Source: Pirellulales bacterium
Lineage (GTDB): Bacteria > Planctomycetota > Planctomycetia > Pirellulales > JALHPA01
Direction: 5' to 3'
NCBI GenBank assembly: GCA_033762255.1
Contig: JANRLT010000023.1
Span: forward strand, 1 to 53,663
DNA length: 53,663 nt
Positions 17,469-25,250 of the stretch are shown piece by piece. Position 1 is the stretch's first letter; every line of letters begins with the position of its first letter. The translations under genes and the position numbers were made by a program. The notes below the pieces were generated by a model. That model was not told where the DNA came from. It made no database searches and worked only from the letters and a program-made list of their open reading frames with translations.

Positions 17469-18082
17469 ACCGCTTCCCCCTGAAAGTGCCGGTCCAAAAT
17501 TTCCCGCAAAGCTTGTCGCGCACGGTGCAATCGGGTTTTAACGACCCCCTCGCTAATCATCAGGAGGTCGGCAGTCTCCGCCGTGCTCCGCTCTTCCAGG
17601 TCCCGCAACAGGATCACCGTGCGATAACTCTCGGGCAATTGATCGACCGCCCGCCGTACCAACTGCCGCATTTCAACCGTCACCAATCCATCCAGGCTCG
17701 ACGCATTCCACGCGGGACCGGGATGCAGCCGGTGCCCATCGGGCAAGTATTGCGGCAATAAATCTCCAATCGCCGTCTCGGGATGTCGTTTTTGGCCGCG
17801 CAGTTTCATGAGCGCGGCGTTGACCGCGATCCGGTGCAACCACGTTCCCAATGTTGATTCTGCTTGAAAATTCGCCAACCCCCGAAATGCCGATATAAAT
17901 GCTTCTTGCAACACATCCTGGGCGGTCGATTCGCAATGGATATAACGCCCAATAACCGCTAGCAGCTTTGGTCCGTAGTCGCGCACCAATTCTCCATAAG
18001 CCGTGGCCTCTTGCCGGCGCAGGCGATCCAAAAGTGTTCGTTCAGCTGAGTTGGGGGTTTCACGTGTCGGTGGGGTAGACAT
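17465..18082 (-). CDS. ECF RNA polymerase sigma factor
   Basis: About 205 residues with sigma region 2 (AQDVLQEAFISAFRGLANF and STLGTWLHRIAVNAALMKLR, DNA melting and -10 recognition) and region 4 (LPESYRTVILLRDLEERSTAETADLLMISEGVVKTRLHRAR, a helix-turn-helix for the -35 box), which together define group IV sigma factors. The ATG at 18082 is preferred over one at 18100. It overlaps the anti-sigma gene downstream by four bases. It is transcribed away from the methionine-rich lipoprotein, thioredoxin, msrP and msrQ genes, with about 340 bp between, and is the natural candidate to control them and itself. Confidence 0.92.
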   Translation of the reverse strand: MSTPPTRETPNSAERTLLDRLRRQEATAYGELVRDYGPKLLAVIGRYIHCESTAQDVLQEAFISAFRGLANFQAESTLGTWLHRIAVNAALMKLRGQKRHPETAIGDLLPQYLPDGHRLHPGPAWNASSLDGLVTVEMRQLVRRAVDQLPESYRTVILLRDLEERSTAETADLLMISEGVVKTRLHRARQALREILDRHFQGEAV

Positions 18083-18291
18083 ACCACCACCATAAACCAC
18101 ACCGCCTGAACTGTCTAGCGCGCAAATAACCTCTTCCCACGCTTGCCTGAAGATTGGATGCCGGTCGATAGCCTGGGGTTACACCGTCGCTGATAATTTG
18201 CCGATATCAGGGACTTTCTCCTAAGCCCCAGGGAAAAATTGGGAAATTTGGCGTGAAAGAGCCGCCTTTCGGCGTTCCCGCCCATTTTTTT

Positions 18292-18319
18292 GTAACCCGC
18301 CCCGGCGGTTGGCATCAAA
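18292..18319 (+). promoter_or_regulatory. Candidate ECF-type promoter
   Basis: GTAACC at 18292-18297 resembles the -35 box of several ECF regulons and is followed after 16 bases by ATCAAA. The -35 part is a fair match and the -10 part is weak. It sits about 100 bp before the lipoprotein start, in the divergent region of the sigma/anti-sigma pair. Low confidence, from pattern only. Confidence 0.25.
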
Positions 18320-18331
18320 ACGGACGGAAAA

Positions 18332-18345
18332 GGGACACGTGTCCC
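18332..18345. promoter_or_regulatory. Perfect 14-bp palindrome, possible operator
   Basis: GGGACACGTGTCCC is a perfect 14-bp palindrome centred on CACGTG, lying between the sigma gene and the lipoprotein gene, about 77 bp before the lipoprotein ATG. Its position suits an operator for a dimeric regulator, but no regulator of that kind is encoded nearby. The remainder of the 18083-18421 gap contains no ORF on the plus strand; other inverted repeats are GCCTGGGG/CCCCAGG (18170-18231). Confidence 0.4.
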
Positions 18346-18421
18346 GTTGGCTCAATGGAGGGTGGCTTTTATGTAAAGGCAAACCGCCGAGCCGCAATCA
18401 TTCATTAAGGGTTTTTGGCAC

Positions 18422-18658
18422 ATGCAAGCGTATTTGAAAGTGGTCGCCGTGGTCGGCGTTTTGGCGGGATTGACACTTCCCCTGACGGGCTGCGGCGGCG
18501 GCACCCCCAAGGAAAAAATGGGTGACGGCAAAATGATGGACGGCAAGATGCAGGATGGCAAGATGATGGATGGAAAAATGGGCGATGGCAAGATGGAAGA
18601 TGGCAAGATGATGGACGGGAAAATGGAAGACGGGAAGATGGGCGAGGGGAAGATATAG
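18422..18658 (+). CDS. Methionine-rich pentapeptide-repeat lipoprotein (MXKDX-like)
   Basis: A 78-residue protein with a lipoprotein signal peptide and lipobox LTGC (Cys24). The mature part is almost wholly nine pentapeptides of the form GK-M-x-D (18521-18655), giving 12 Met among about 55 residues. It resembles the MXKDX-repeat family. The 15-bp DNA units differ mainly at synonymous positions (GAC/GAT, GGC/GGA/GGG, AAA/AAG), so the peptide pattern seems to be kept by selection. It precedes the thioredoxin-like, msrP and msrQ genes. By analogy with MrpX of Azospira it may be a sacrificial oxidant scavenger whose Met residues are repaired by MsrP. A metal-binding role is an alternative. Confidence 0.8.
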   Translation: MQAYLKVVAVVGVLAGLTLPLTGCGGGTPKEKMGDGKMMDGKMQDGKMMDGKMGDGKMEDGKMMDGKMEDGKMGEGKI

Positions 18659-18709
18659 TTTGGCGGCAACTTGGGGTCGTATGGTTGATGTCCGTTGTGT
18701 CATCAAGGC

Positions 18710-18744
18710 GTCCCACGCGGTGGCTGTAAGTGGCCGCGTGGGGC
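18710..18744 (+). promoter_or_regulatory. Intercistronic hairpin
   Basis: CCCACGCGG (18712-18720) and CCGCGTGGG (18734-18742) form a perfect 9-bp stem with a 13-nt loop, extendable by a wobble and a G-C pair. It lies between the lipoprotein stop and the thioredoxin-like start. There is no T-run, so it could be an attenuator or an mRNA-stabilising structure that lets the first gene be made in excess. The role is inferred. Confidence 0.4.
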
Positions 18745-18791
18745 ATTTATATATGCCGTTTCCCAGAGTTTTTTCATCAGGAAAATTCGTC

Positions 18792-19418
18792 ATGATGAAT
18801 TCCACGCATGCCTGGCCCACGCCCAAGTGGCGGTTAGGGATCTGGTGTCTGCTGATTTTGCTGGCTGGGGGAGGGATATTGAGTCTGGCTGTTGGAGGGG
18901 GCGAGCAGAAAGAGACAGCCAGTTCCCCGGGATCAGCAACGGTCAAGCCGGAGGAATCGAGCATGGCTCCCGAGCTTACCGGACTGCGTACTTGGTTTAA
19001 CTCCGAACCCCTCGAGCTTCGCAACTTGCGCGGCAAAGTCGTGCTGGTTCACTTTTGGACCTTTGGTTGCATCAACTGCCTGCGCAACCTCCCCCTGTAT
19101 AACCAATGGCAAGCAGACTTTGCCAAGCAGGGCGTGGTCATCATTGGCGTCCATACCCCGGAATTTGACCACGAAGCCGATTCCCAAGCGGTCGCGGAAC
19201 AATTAAAAAAGCACAAAATCGATTACGCCGTGGCGACCGATCCCGATTCTAAGACATGGGATGCGTTTAAGAATCGGTATTGGCCGGCGATTTATGTCAT
19301 TGATCGGCAGGGCCACATCCGCCACCGCTGGGAAGGAGAATTAGAGCATAACCAAGCGGGGGGCGATGGGCAAATTCGGACGTTGGTGGAGCGTCTTTTG
19401 GCCGAACAACCTCGTTAA
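18792..19418 (+). CDS. Membrane-anchored thioredoxin-like protein (TlpA/DipZ-C type)
   Basis: 208 residues from the ATG at 18792 (AGGA ribosome site upstream). A single membrane anchor (about residues 14-36) puts the domain in the periplasm. The redoxin domain has WTFGCINCLRNLP, with a CxxC pair at Cys93 and Cys96. The context matches the redoxin domain found at the C-terminus of DipZ-like proteins (WT.GCINC). A cis-Pro site is present in RYWPAIYVID. It sits between the Met-rich lipoprotein and msrP, so it may supply or handle thiol electrons in the envelope, but its partner is unknown. The frame is open upstream to 18660, without a better start. Confidence 0.85.
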   Translation: MMNSTHAWPTPKWRLGIWCLLILLAGGGILSLAVGGGEQKETASSPGSATVKPEESSMAPELTGLRTWFNSEPLELRNLRGKVVLVHFWTFGCINCLRNLPLYNQWQADFAKQGVVIIGVHTPEFDHEADSQAVAEQLKKHKIDYAVATDPDSKTWDAFKNRYWPAIYVIDRQGHIRHRWEGELEHNQAGGDGQIRTLVERLLAEQPR

Positions 19419-19482
19419 ATCTGGCTCTCATTGTGCAACGCCACCGCGTCCTTTTGCTCTCCCAAATAACAATATCACAACC

Positions 19483-20466
19483 ATGGACAGCACTCGACCC
19501 ATTCCCGGCAGTCAGATCACTTCGGAACGGCTCTATTTCAATCGCCGGGATTTACTGCGGGCGGGTGCCATCGCGGCGACCGCCACCGCGACTGGCTTTG
19601 GTTACCGTTGGCTAAACTCTCCCGGCGGCATGGCTTTAGAATTACCGCCATTGCCCGGTTACACCCCCCGTGCGGCCACGCCCGCGGATTTGGCCAGTGG
19701 TTTTCGCACCACCGAGCCGGCCAACACCCTCATGCACATCACCAACTACAACAACTATTACGAATTCACGACCAATAAAGAGATGGTCTCTTCCAAATCG
19801 ATGAATTTTCGCGCGCGTCCCTGGACATTGCGGGTGGATGGCCTGGTGCATAAGCCGCGAACCTTTGACCTGGATGAACTCTATAAGCTGTTTCCCCCCG
19901 TGGAGCGCGTCTATCGGATGCGCTGTGTCGAAGGGTGGTCGATGGTCATCCCCTGGAACGGCTTTCCCCTGCAACAGTTGCTCAACCTGGTCGAACCGAC
20001 CAGCGCGGCCATGTATGTCGCCTTTGAGACGCTGCTCGATCCCGCGCGCTTTCCGGGCCAGCGGACGATGGTCCTTCCCTGGCCCTATATGGAAGGGCTC
20101 CGCCTGGATGAGGCCATGCATCCGCTCACGCTGATTGCCACGGGTATTTACGGGAAGGAACTCCCCGCCCCCAACGGCGCGCCCCTGCGCTTGGTCGTCC
20201 CCTGGAAATATGGCTTTAAGGGTATCAAGGCAATCTCGCGGATTACCCTGACCGAAATGCAGCCCAAGACCACCTGGAACGAAGCCGCCATGCAAGAATA
20301 CGGCTTTTTGGCCAATGTCAACCCCGCCGTCGATCATCCCCGCTGGAGCCAAGCCACCGAACAACGCCTGGGCGAGGCGGGTCGCAGGCCCACGTTGCCG
20401 TTTAATGGTTACGCGGATCAAGTTGCGGATTTGTACCGGGGTGTGGATTTGCGTCGCTATTTCTAG
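19483..20466 (+). CDS. msrP: Protein-methionine-sulfoxide reductase catalytic subunit MsrP
   Basis: Periplasmic molybdopterin enzyme that reduces methionine sulfoxide in envelope proteins, in both R and S forms in known members. The 327-residue protein starts with a twin-arginine signal (RRDLLRAGAIAATATAT, Arg21-Arg22), as expected for a cofactor-containing Tat substrate. The Mo-coordinating cysteine is Cys148 in MRCVEGWSM. Family motifs TNYNNYYEF, PWTLRVDGL and PWKYGFKGIK are intact. The ATG at 19483 lies 64 bases after the thioredoxin-like gene. Its stop codon coincides with the left end of a MITE-like element, and msrQ follows 170 bases later. Confidence 0.95.
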   Translation: MDSTRPIPGSQITSERLYFNRRDLLRAGAIAATATATGFGYRWLNSPGGMALELPPLPGYTPRAATPADLASGFRTTEPANTLMHITNYNNYYEFTTNKEMVSSKSMNFRARPWTLRVDGLVHKPRTFDLDELYKLFPPVERVYRMRCVEGWSMVIPWNGFPLQQLLNLVEPTSAAMYVAFETLLDPARFPGQRTMVLPWPYMEGLRLDEAMHPLTLIATGIYGKELPAPNGAPLRLVVPWKYGFKGIKAISRITLTEMQPKTTWNEAAMQEYGFLANVNPAVDHPRWSQATEQRLGEAGRRPTLPFNGYADQVADLYRGVDLRRYF

Positions 20467-20588
20467 TGCTCCGTCAGTATTTGGTCTTCGGATGGGTCGT
20501 AAGTCCTTAGCCCACGGTTACAGCGGCAAAAACCCGTGGGTTAGCGCCCAGCGGCTGATCAGTCAACTCGAATCTATTGCTTTGACAA
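20463..20588. mobile_element. MITE-like element, copy 2
   Basis: The left end CTAGTGCTCCGTCAGT overlaps the msrP stop codon. The interior shares with the element at 7857-7991 the sequence AGCCCA..CGGTTA.AGCG.CAAAAACC, then GCGGCTGATCAG, then CTCGAATC and CTTTGACA. The right terminal repeat seems degraded. It contains a strong hairpin (CCCACGG / CCGTGGG). Insertion here would have separated msrP from msrQ and supplied the end of msrP. Confidence 0.5.
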
Positions 20589-20636
20589 GAGACTTTTTTT
20601 ACAAAGTTCCGTGATTTGTTTCTGGAGAAATCGGCA

Positions 20637-22565
20637 ATGTCCGAAATCCGCTTTTTTAAGGGAATGCTGTTAATCAATGCCGCCGTCCCGGCACTATTGC
20701 TGGCTTGGGATGCATGGTGGCGCGATCTGGGGGCCAATCCGGTCAATTTTGCCCTGCGCTCGACGGGACTATTAGCGCTGGTATTTCTCATTCTGACCCT
20801 GGCCATTACGCCATTGGCCCGCCTGACCGGTTGGAAAACACCCATCCCGCTACGGCGCATCCTGGGCGTGTATGCGTTTTTGTACGCCGCCGTGCATTTC
20901 GCGATTTTTGTGGTCTTTGACCGGGACCTAAGTTTGGCCAGCACCGCCAGCGAGATTGCCTCGCGGCTGTATTTGACGATTGGCGCGGCGGGATTACTGG
21001 CAATGCTGCCATTGGCGGTAACCTCGACTAATGGGATGATCCGCCGCCTCGGCCCGCAGCGCTGGAAATTGCTGCACCGGCTGGCGTATGTGGCGGCCAT
21101 CGCGGGAGTGGCGCATTACATCTTGTTGGTCAAAGCCGATCTGGAACAACCGCTAGTCTTTGCGGCGGTATTGGCGGCACTGCTGATTTATCGGCTGGCG
21201 GCGCATTATTGGCAACTACGAAGTTTTTATCATGCCGCGCAGCGGACGGGGCAGGGGGGGGATCATCCTGTCACCATGGCAGCCACATCCGCTGTCTCGA
21301 CAGTCGGCGGCTCCGGGGCGACACAAAATGGGACCGCGGCCGCCTTGTTGGGCAGGGAGGGGCACGAACAAAACACCCCCGCGACCGCGCGCGGAAAAAA
21401 CTGGATGGGCCAACTGACCGTGACCCGCATCTTTCAGGAGACACCGCACGTGCGGACGTTTCGCCTGGCGGGGAATGGGGGTGAACTGCCATTTGATTAT
21501 CTGCCGGGACAGTTCTTGACATTATCGCTCAATATCGACGGCCGTCCGGTCAAGCGATCCTACACGATCGCCTCCAGTCCCACGCGCGGCGCTTATTGCG
21601 AATTAACCGTCAAGCGGGAAGAGCAGGGACTGGTGTCACGGTATTTGCATGAACGCATACAACCTGGGGATGAGCTGACGGTCACCGCCCCGGGGGGAAA
21701 ATTTGTGTTCACCGGCGAGGAAGCCCCGGGAATCGTGCTGATCGCGGGGGGGGTCGGCATCACGCCGCTCATGTCCAAGATTCGCTATCTGACCGATCGA
21801 GCCTGGCCGGGAGAAATCCATTTGATCTATGCGGTGCGCGACGAGTCCGATGTGATCTTTGAAGAGGAATTAGCCTATCTGCAAAAACGCCATGAAAATC
21901 TGCGGGTCTGCGTGACCTTATCCCAAGCGACCAGCGAACTGTGGACTGGCGAACGGGGACGGGTGTCGCTAGAGCTTTTGGAACGCAAAATTCCCCGTTA
22001 TCGCGATTTTCCGCTGCACATTTGCGGACCGGGCGAAATGAACAAGGCGGTCAAGCAACTCTTGTTAGACGCGGGTATCCCGGCCGAGCAGATCCGGCAG
22101 GAATCGTTTGGAGCGGCCAAGGCCAAACCCGCAACCCCCCACGAACCCGCAGAGGCAAGCATGGCGACCGCCCCCGCGACAAACAACACCGCGGGGGGAT
22201 CCCCACGCGGCGTGACGCGGCATGCTGCGCTGGCCGGGTCCATGCCCAATGCCGCGCAGGCGGCGACGACAGCCCCGGCAGCATTGTCTGCCCCGATGGC
22301 CAACCTGGCGCGAATAGAGTTTGCCCGTTCGGGCAAATCGGTCAGTGTGGGTCCGACGACAACGATTCTAGAAGCGGCTGAGCAGATTGGCGTGCCGCTG
22401 GATTATGATTGCCGTTCCGGAGTGTGCGGCACGTGCAAGGTGAAACTGCTGCGCGGCCAGGTGCGGATGGCCAACCGCGACGCCCTGGAACCGAGCGACG
22501 TCGCGGCCAATATCATCCTAGGCTGTCAGGCGGTTTGCCAGGGACCCGTGAGCATCGACGCGTAA
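20637..22565 (+). CDS. msrQ: MsrQ membrane haem subunit fused to FNR reductase and 2Fe-2S ferredoxin
   Basis: 642 residues in three parts. Residues 1-200 are an MsrQ/YedZ-like ferric-reductase membrane domain with candidate haem histidines His87, His147 and His160. Residues about 255-495 form a ferredoxin-NADP reductase-like module: RSYTIAS for FAD, GGVGITP and ICGPGE for NAD(P)H. Residues about 555-642 form a plant-type 2Fe-2S domain with Cys592, Cys597, Cys600 and Cys630. An Ala/Thr/Pro-rich linker precedes the ferredoxin. Classical MsrQ relies on a separate flavin reductase, so this chain could carry electrons from NAD(P)H to MsrP in one polypeptide. The ATG at 20637 follows a GGAG site; the frame opens with TTG at 20616. 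Confidence 0.9.
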   Translation: MSEIRFFKGMLLINAAVPALLLAWDAWWRDLGANPVNFALRSTGLLALVFLILTLAITPLARLTGWKTPIPLRRILGVYAFLYAAVHFAIFVVFDRDLSLASTASEIASRLYLTIGAAGLLAMLPLAVTSTNGMIRRLGPQRWKLLHRLAYVAAIAGVAHYILLVKADLEQPLVFAAVLAALLIYRLAAHYWQLRSFYHAAQRTGQGGDHPVTMAATSAVSTVGGSGATQNGTAAALLGREGHEQNTPATARGKNWMGQLTVTRIFQETPHVRTFRLAGNGGELPFDYLPGQFLTLSLNIDGRPVKRSYTIASSPTRGAYCELTVKREEQGLVSRYLHERIQPGDELTVTAPGGKFVFTGEEAPGIVLIAGGVGITPLMSKIRYLTDRAWPGEIHLIYAVRDESDVIFEEELAYLQKRHENLRVCVTLSQATSELWTGERGRVSLELLERKIPRYRDFPLHICGPGEMNKAVKQLLLDAGIPAEQIRQESFGAAKAKPATPHEPAEASMATAPATNNTAGGSPRGVTRHAALAGSMPNAAQAATTAPAALSAPMANLARIEFARSGKSVSVGPTTTILEAAEQIGVPLDYDCRSGVCGTCKVKLLRGQVRMANRDALEPSDVAANIILGCQAVCQGPVSIDA

Positions 22566-22610
22566 AGCCTAATTACTTCCCACTCCCCACTTTCCACTCC
22601 TCACCATCCA

Positions 22611-23867
22611 CTACCCCACTTCCACCAGTTTACTAGCCGGGACGGGGAATTGTCGGCACAGGTCAAAGACTTCGCCATGCAGCCGGCGGTGCATTTTTTC
22701 ATCCTCCGGCTGGCGCAGCGCCTGCAAAATCCAGCCCGCGATGGTCTTCATTTCTGTCACGCCCATGCCGCGGGTGGTGAGCGCGGGAGTCCCCAGGCGG
22801 ATGCCGCTGGGGTCCATCGGTTTGCGCTCGTCATAGGGGATCATGTTTTTATTGCAGGTGATGCCGCACTTATCTAGCGCCTGTTCGGCCACTTTGCCGC
22901 TGGTTCCCAACACCGTCACATCGACCAAGAGCAAATGGTTTTCGGTGCCGCCGCTAACTAGCCGCGCCCCGCCCGACAGCAGTTCCGCGGCCAGGGTTTG
23001 GGCGTTGGCAATGACTTGTTGGATGTACAATTTGTAATCGGGGCGGAGCGCCTCGCCAAAGCAGATCGCCTTGCCCGCGACCACATGCATCAGCGGGCCC
23101 CCCTGGAGGCCGGGGAACACGTTGCGGTCCAGGTCCTTGGCGTATTCGCTTTTGCACAAGACCAGCCCCGCGCGCGGGCCGCGCAGCGTTTTATGCGTGG
23201 TCGTGCTGACAAAATCCGCCACCGGCACGGGATTATGGTGCAGGCCCGCCGCCACCAATCCCGCATAATGCGCCATATCGACAAACAGCTTGGCCCCCAC
23301 GGATTTAGCAATCTCCGCGAATTTGTCATGGGGAATTTCACGCGGATACGCGCTTGCCCCGGCGACGATCAGCTTGGGACGATGTTCCCGCGCGAGCGCC
23401 GCCACCTGGTCAAAGTCGATTCGGTGGGTGTCGCGGGTCACGCCATAACTAACAAAGTTATACAAAATGCCGCTGATGTTCAGCTTCATGCCGTGCGTCA
23501 GGTGGCCGCCATGGGCCAGGTCCAGGCCCAGCACCGTGTCGCCGGGTTGTAGCGTGGAGAGGTAGACGGCCATATTGGCCTGGCTGCCGGAGTGGGGTTG
23601 CACGTTGGCATGTTCCGCGCCAAACAGTTGCTTGGCCCGGTCGCGAGCCAAATTTTCGACAATGTCGACGTACTCGCACCCGCCATAATACCGTCGGCCG
23701 GGATACCCCTCGGCGTATTTGTTGGTCAGCACGCTGCCGACCGCCTGCATGATGGCGGGACTAGTGTAGTTCTCGCTGGCGATCATCTCCAGCCCTTCCT
23801 GCTGGCGATTGATTTCCGCTTCGATGGCATCCCAGACGGGGCGGTCTTCGATTTCGATAAAATTCAT
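22611..23867 (-). CDS. glyA: Serine hydroxymethyltransferase
   Basis: PLP enzyme converting serine and tetrahydrofolate to glycine and 5,10-methylene-tetrahydrofolate. The 418-residue protein has the full family pattern: [14 protein letters not shown] at the N-terminus, [11 protein letters not shown], the AGASAYPRE region, [14 protein letters not shown], and the PLP lysine Lys226 in [12 protein letters not shown]. The length is typical. The gene is convergent with the msrQ fusion, whose stop lies 46 bases away with no clear terminator between them. Confidence 0.97.
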   Translation of the reverse strand: MNFIEIEDRPVWDAIEAEINRQQEGLEMIASENYTSPAIMQAVGSVLTNKYAEGYPGRRYYGGCEYVDIVENLARDRAKQLFGAEHANVQPHSGSQANMAVYLSTLQPGDTVLGLDLAHGGHLTHGMKLNISGILYNFVSYGVTRDTHRIDFDQVAALAREHRPKLIVAGASAYPREIPHDKFAEIAKSVGAKLFVDMAHYAGLVAAGLHHNPVPVADFVSTTTHKTLRGPRAGLVLCKSEYAKDLDRNVFPGLQGGPLMHVVAGKAICFGEALRPDYKLYIQQVIANAQTLAAELLSGGARLVSGGTENHLLLVDVTVLGTSGKVAEQALDKCGITCNKNMIPYDERKPMDPSGIRLGTPALTTRGMGVTEMKTIAGWILQALRQPEDEKMHRRLHGEVFDLCRQFPVPASKLVEVG

Positions 23868-23968
23868 AGTGCGCGTGGCAAGTGAAGAAAACGTGTTAAA
23901 ACCCTATTGTCGCCAAAGGGGAAAAAACGTCAATTGGGCGCGGGGAGGTAATCCTAATGCAGAATTCA

Positions 23969-23995
23969 GAATTCAGAATGCAGAATTTTTAATAC
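23969..23995. repeat. AT-rich repeat, left of ldhA-like gene
   Basis: A run of AGAATTCAGAATGCAGAATT type repeats. A 12-bp part is inverted at 25228-25239, beyond the other end of the dehydrogenase gene. Similar AATTCTTAATT spacers occur at 13890-13910 and 25010-25040. It may be a simple intergenic repeat rather than a defined element. Confidence 0.35.
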
Positions 23996-24004
23996 AAGCT
24001 GCAG

Positions 24005-25003
24005 TTACTTATCAGCCGCCACTTGATTTACCAGCGACTCCCCCCGCTCAAAGGCGGTCAAATTGGCTACCGTGGTCAGGGCGATCTGTTTCAGGGCGTC
24101 CGCGGTAAAAAAAGCCTGGTGCCCCGTGATCAGCACATTATTAAAAGTGAGCAGCCGCGTGAAAATGTCGTCGTGGATCACTTTTTGGCTAAAATCCTCA
24201 AAAAACAGGTCCCCTTCTTCTTCATAGACATCCAGGCCCAGGTAGCCCAGGTGCCCCGATTTGAGGGCGCAAATAGCCGCCGCGGCATCCACCAGCGCGC
24301 CGCGACTGGTGTTGATCAACATGACCCCCCGTTTCATCTGGGCAAAAGCCGCTTCATTGATCAAATGATAGGTACTGGGTAAGAGCGGGCAATGTAGCGT
24401 GATAATATCCGCCTGGGCCAGTACATCCGGAAGAGATGCATATTGCACCCCCGCCGCCACACAGGCGGGATTTTCCACAACATCATGGGCCAGCACCCGG
24501 CAGCCAAATCCCAGTAAGATGCGGGCCGCGCACTCCCCTATTTTACCCGTGCCGATCACGCCGACGGTCCGCCCATGCATGTCAAAGCCCAGCAGTCCGG
24601 CGAGGTTAAAATTTCCCTCGCGGACGCGGTTGTACGCTTTGTGAAATTTACGATTGAGGGCGAGCATCATCCCGACGGCATGTTCGGCGACGGCATAGGG
24701 ACTGTAGGCGGGCACGCGGAGAATGGTCAGTCCCAGCCTGGCCGCCGCGCGCAGGTCGACCTGGTTAAAACCCGCGCAGCGCAGGGTAATGAGCCGCGTT
24801 CCCTCGGCGGCAAGATACTCCAGCACGGGCGCGTCGAGTTGGTCGCTGACAAAAGCGCAGATCGCCGGAAAGCCCGCCGCCAGCTTAACGCTTTCGGGAG
24901 TGAGCCGCGGGGAATAAAAGACCAGTTCGTGCCCCGCCTGGGTGTTGGCCGCCAGCAGGGACTCTTGGTCATACGGTTTGGTGCTAAAAACGGCGGTGCG
25001 CAT
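24005..25003 (-). CDS. D-lactate dehydrogenase-like 2-hydroxyacid dehydrogenase
   Basis: 332-residue NAD-dependent D-isomer-specific 2-hydroxyacid dehydrogenase. Visible motifs are the Rossmann [11 protein letters not shown] (about residues 147-157), the substrate arginine region [10 protein letters not shown], and the catalytic histidine in [12 protein letters not shown]. The substrate-binding loop [11 protein letters not shown] and the length fit the LdhA branch (pyruvate to D-lactate) better than glycerate or phosphoglycerate dehydrogenases. It is a single gene flanked by AT-rich inverted repeats. Confidence 0.9.
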   Translation of the reverse strand: MRTAVFSTKPYDQESLLAANTQAGHELVFYSPRLTPESVKLAAGFPAICAFVSDQLDAPVLEYLAAEGTRLITLRCAGFNQVDLRAAARLGLTILRVPAYSPYAVAEHAVGMMLALNRKFHKAYNRVREGNFNLAGLLGFDMHGRTVGVIGTGKIGECAARILLGFGCRVLAHDVVENPACVAAGVQYASLPDVLAQADIITLHCPLLPSTYHLINEAAFAQMKRGVMLINTSRGALVDAAAAICALKSGHLGYLGLDVYEEEGDLFFEDFSQKVIHDDIFTRLLTFNNVLITGHQAFFTADALKQIALTTVANLTAFERGESLVNQVAADK

Positions 25004-25220
25004 GGAATGAGAATTAAAAATTAAGAATTATCAATTAAGAATGGGGACAATGGTTGAAACCGAATTACAAAAAAGATCTTTTTGTTGTCATGCTTTCCCA
25101 GCTTATCAGATAGCGCATTTTTATACAAAGATGAGAATAATTTTATCGATAGCCAAGTGTAGATGGGTTCTAAAACGCAAAGCCTTTTTTCAAGAATACA
25201 TAATGTCCGCAACAATTTTT

Positions 25221-25250
25221 ATTTTTTAATTCTGCATTCTTAATTTAAAT
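25221..25250. repeat. AT-rich repeat between coiled-coil gene and ldhA-like gene
   Basis: TTTTTAATTCTGCATTC is an inverted, near-identical copy of the repeat at 23977-23992. The two flank the dehydrogenase gene plus about 220 bp of AT-rich non-coding sequence (25004-25220). Confidence 0.35.

Noticed and set aside
18398-19036. Long minus-strand ORFs opposite the Met-rich lipoprotein
   Set aside because: They are the antisense of the 15-bp repeat and the thioredoxin-like gene; the plus strand has a lipobox and a normal gene layout.
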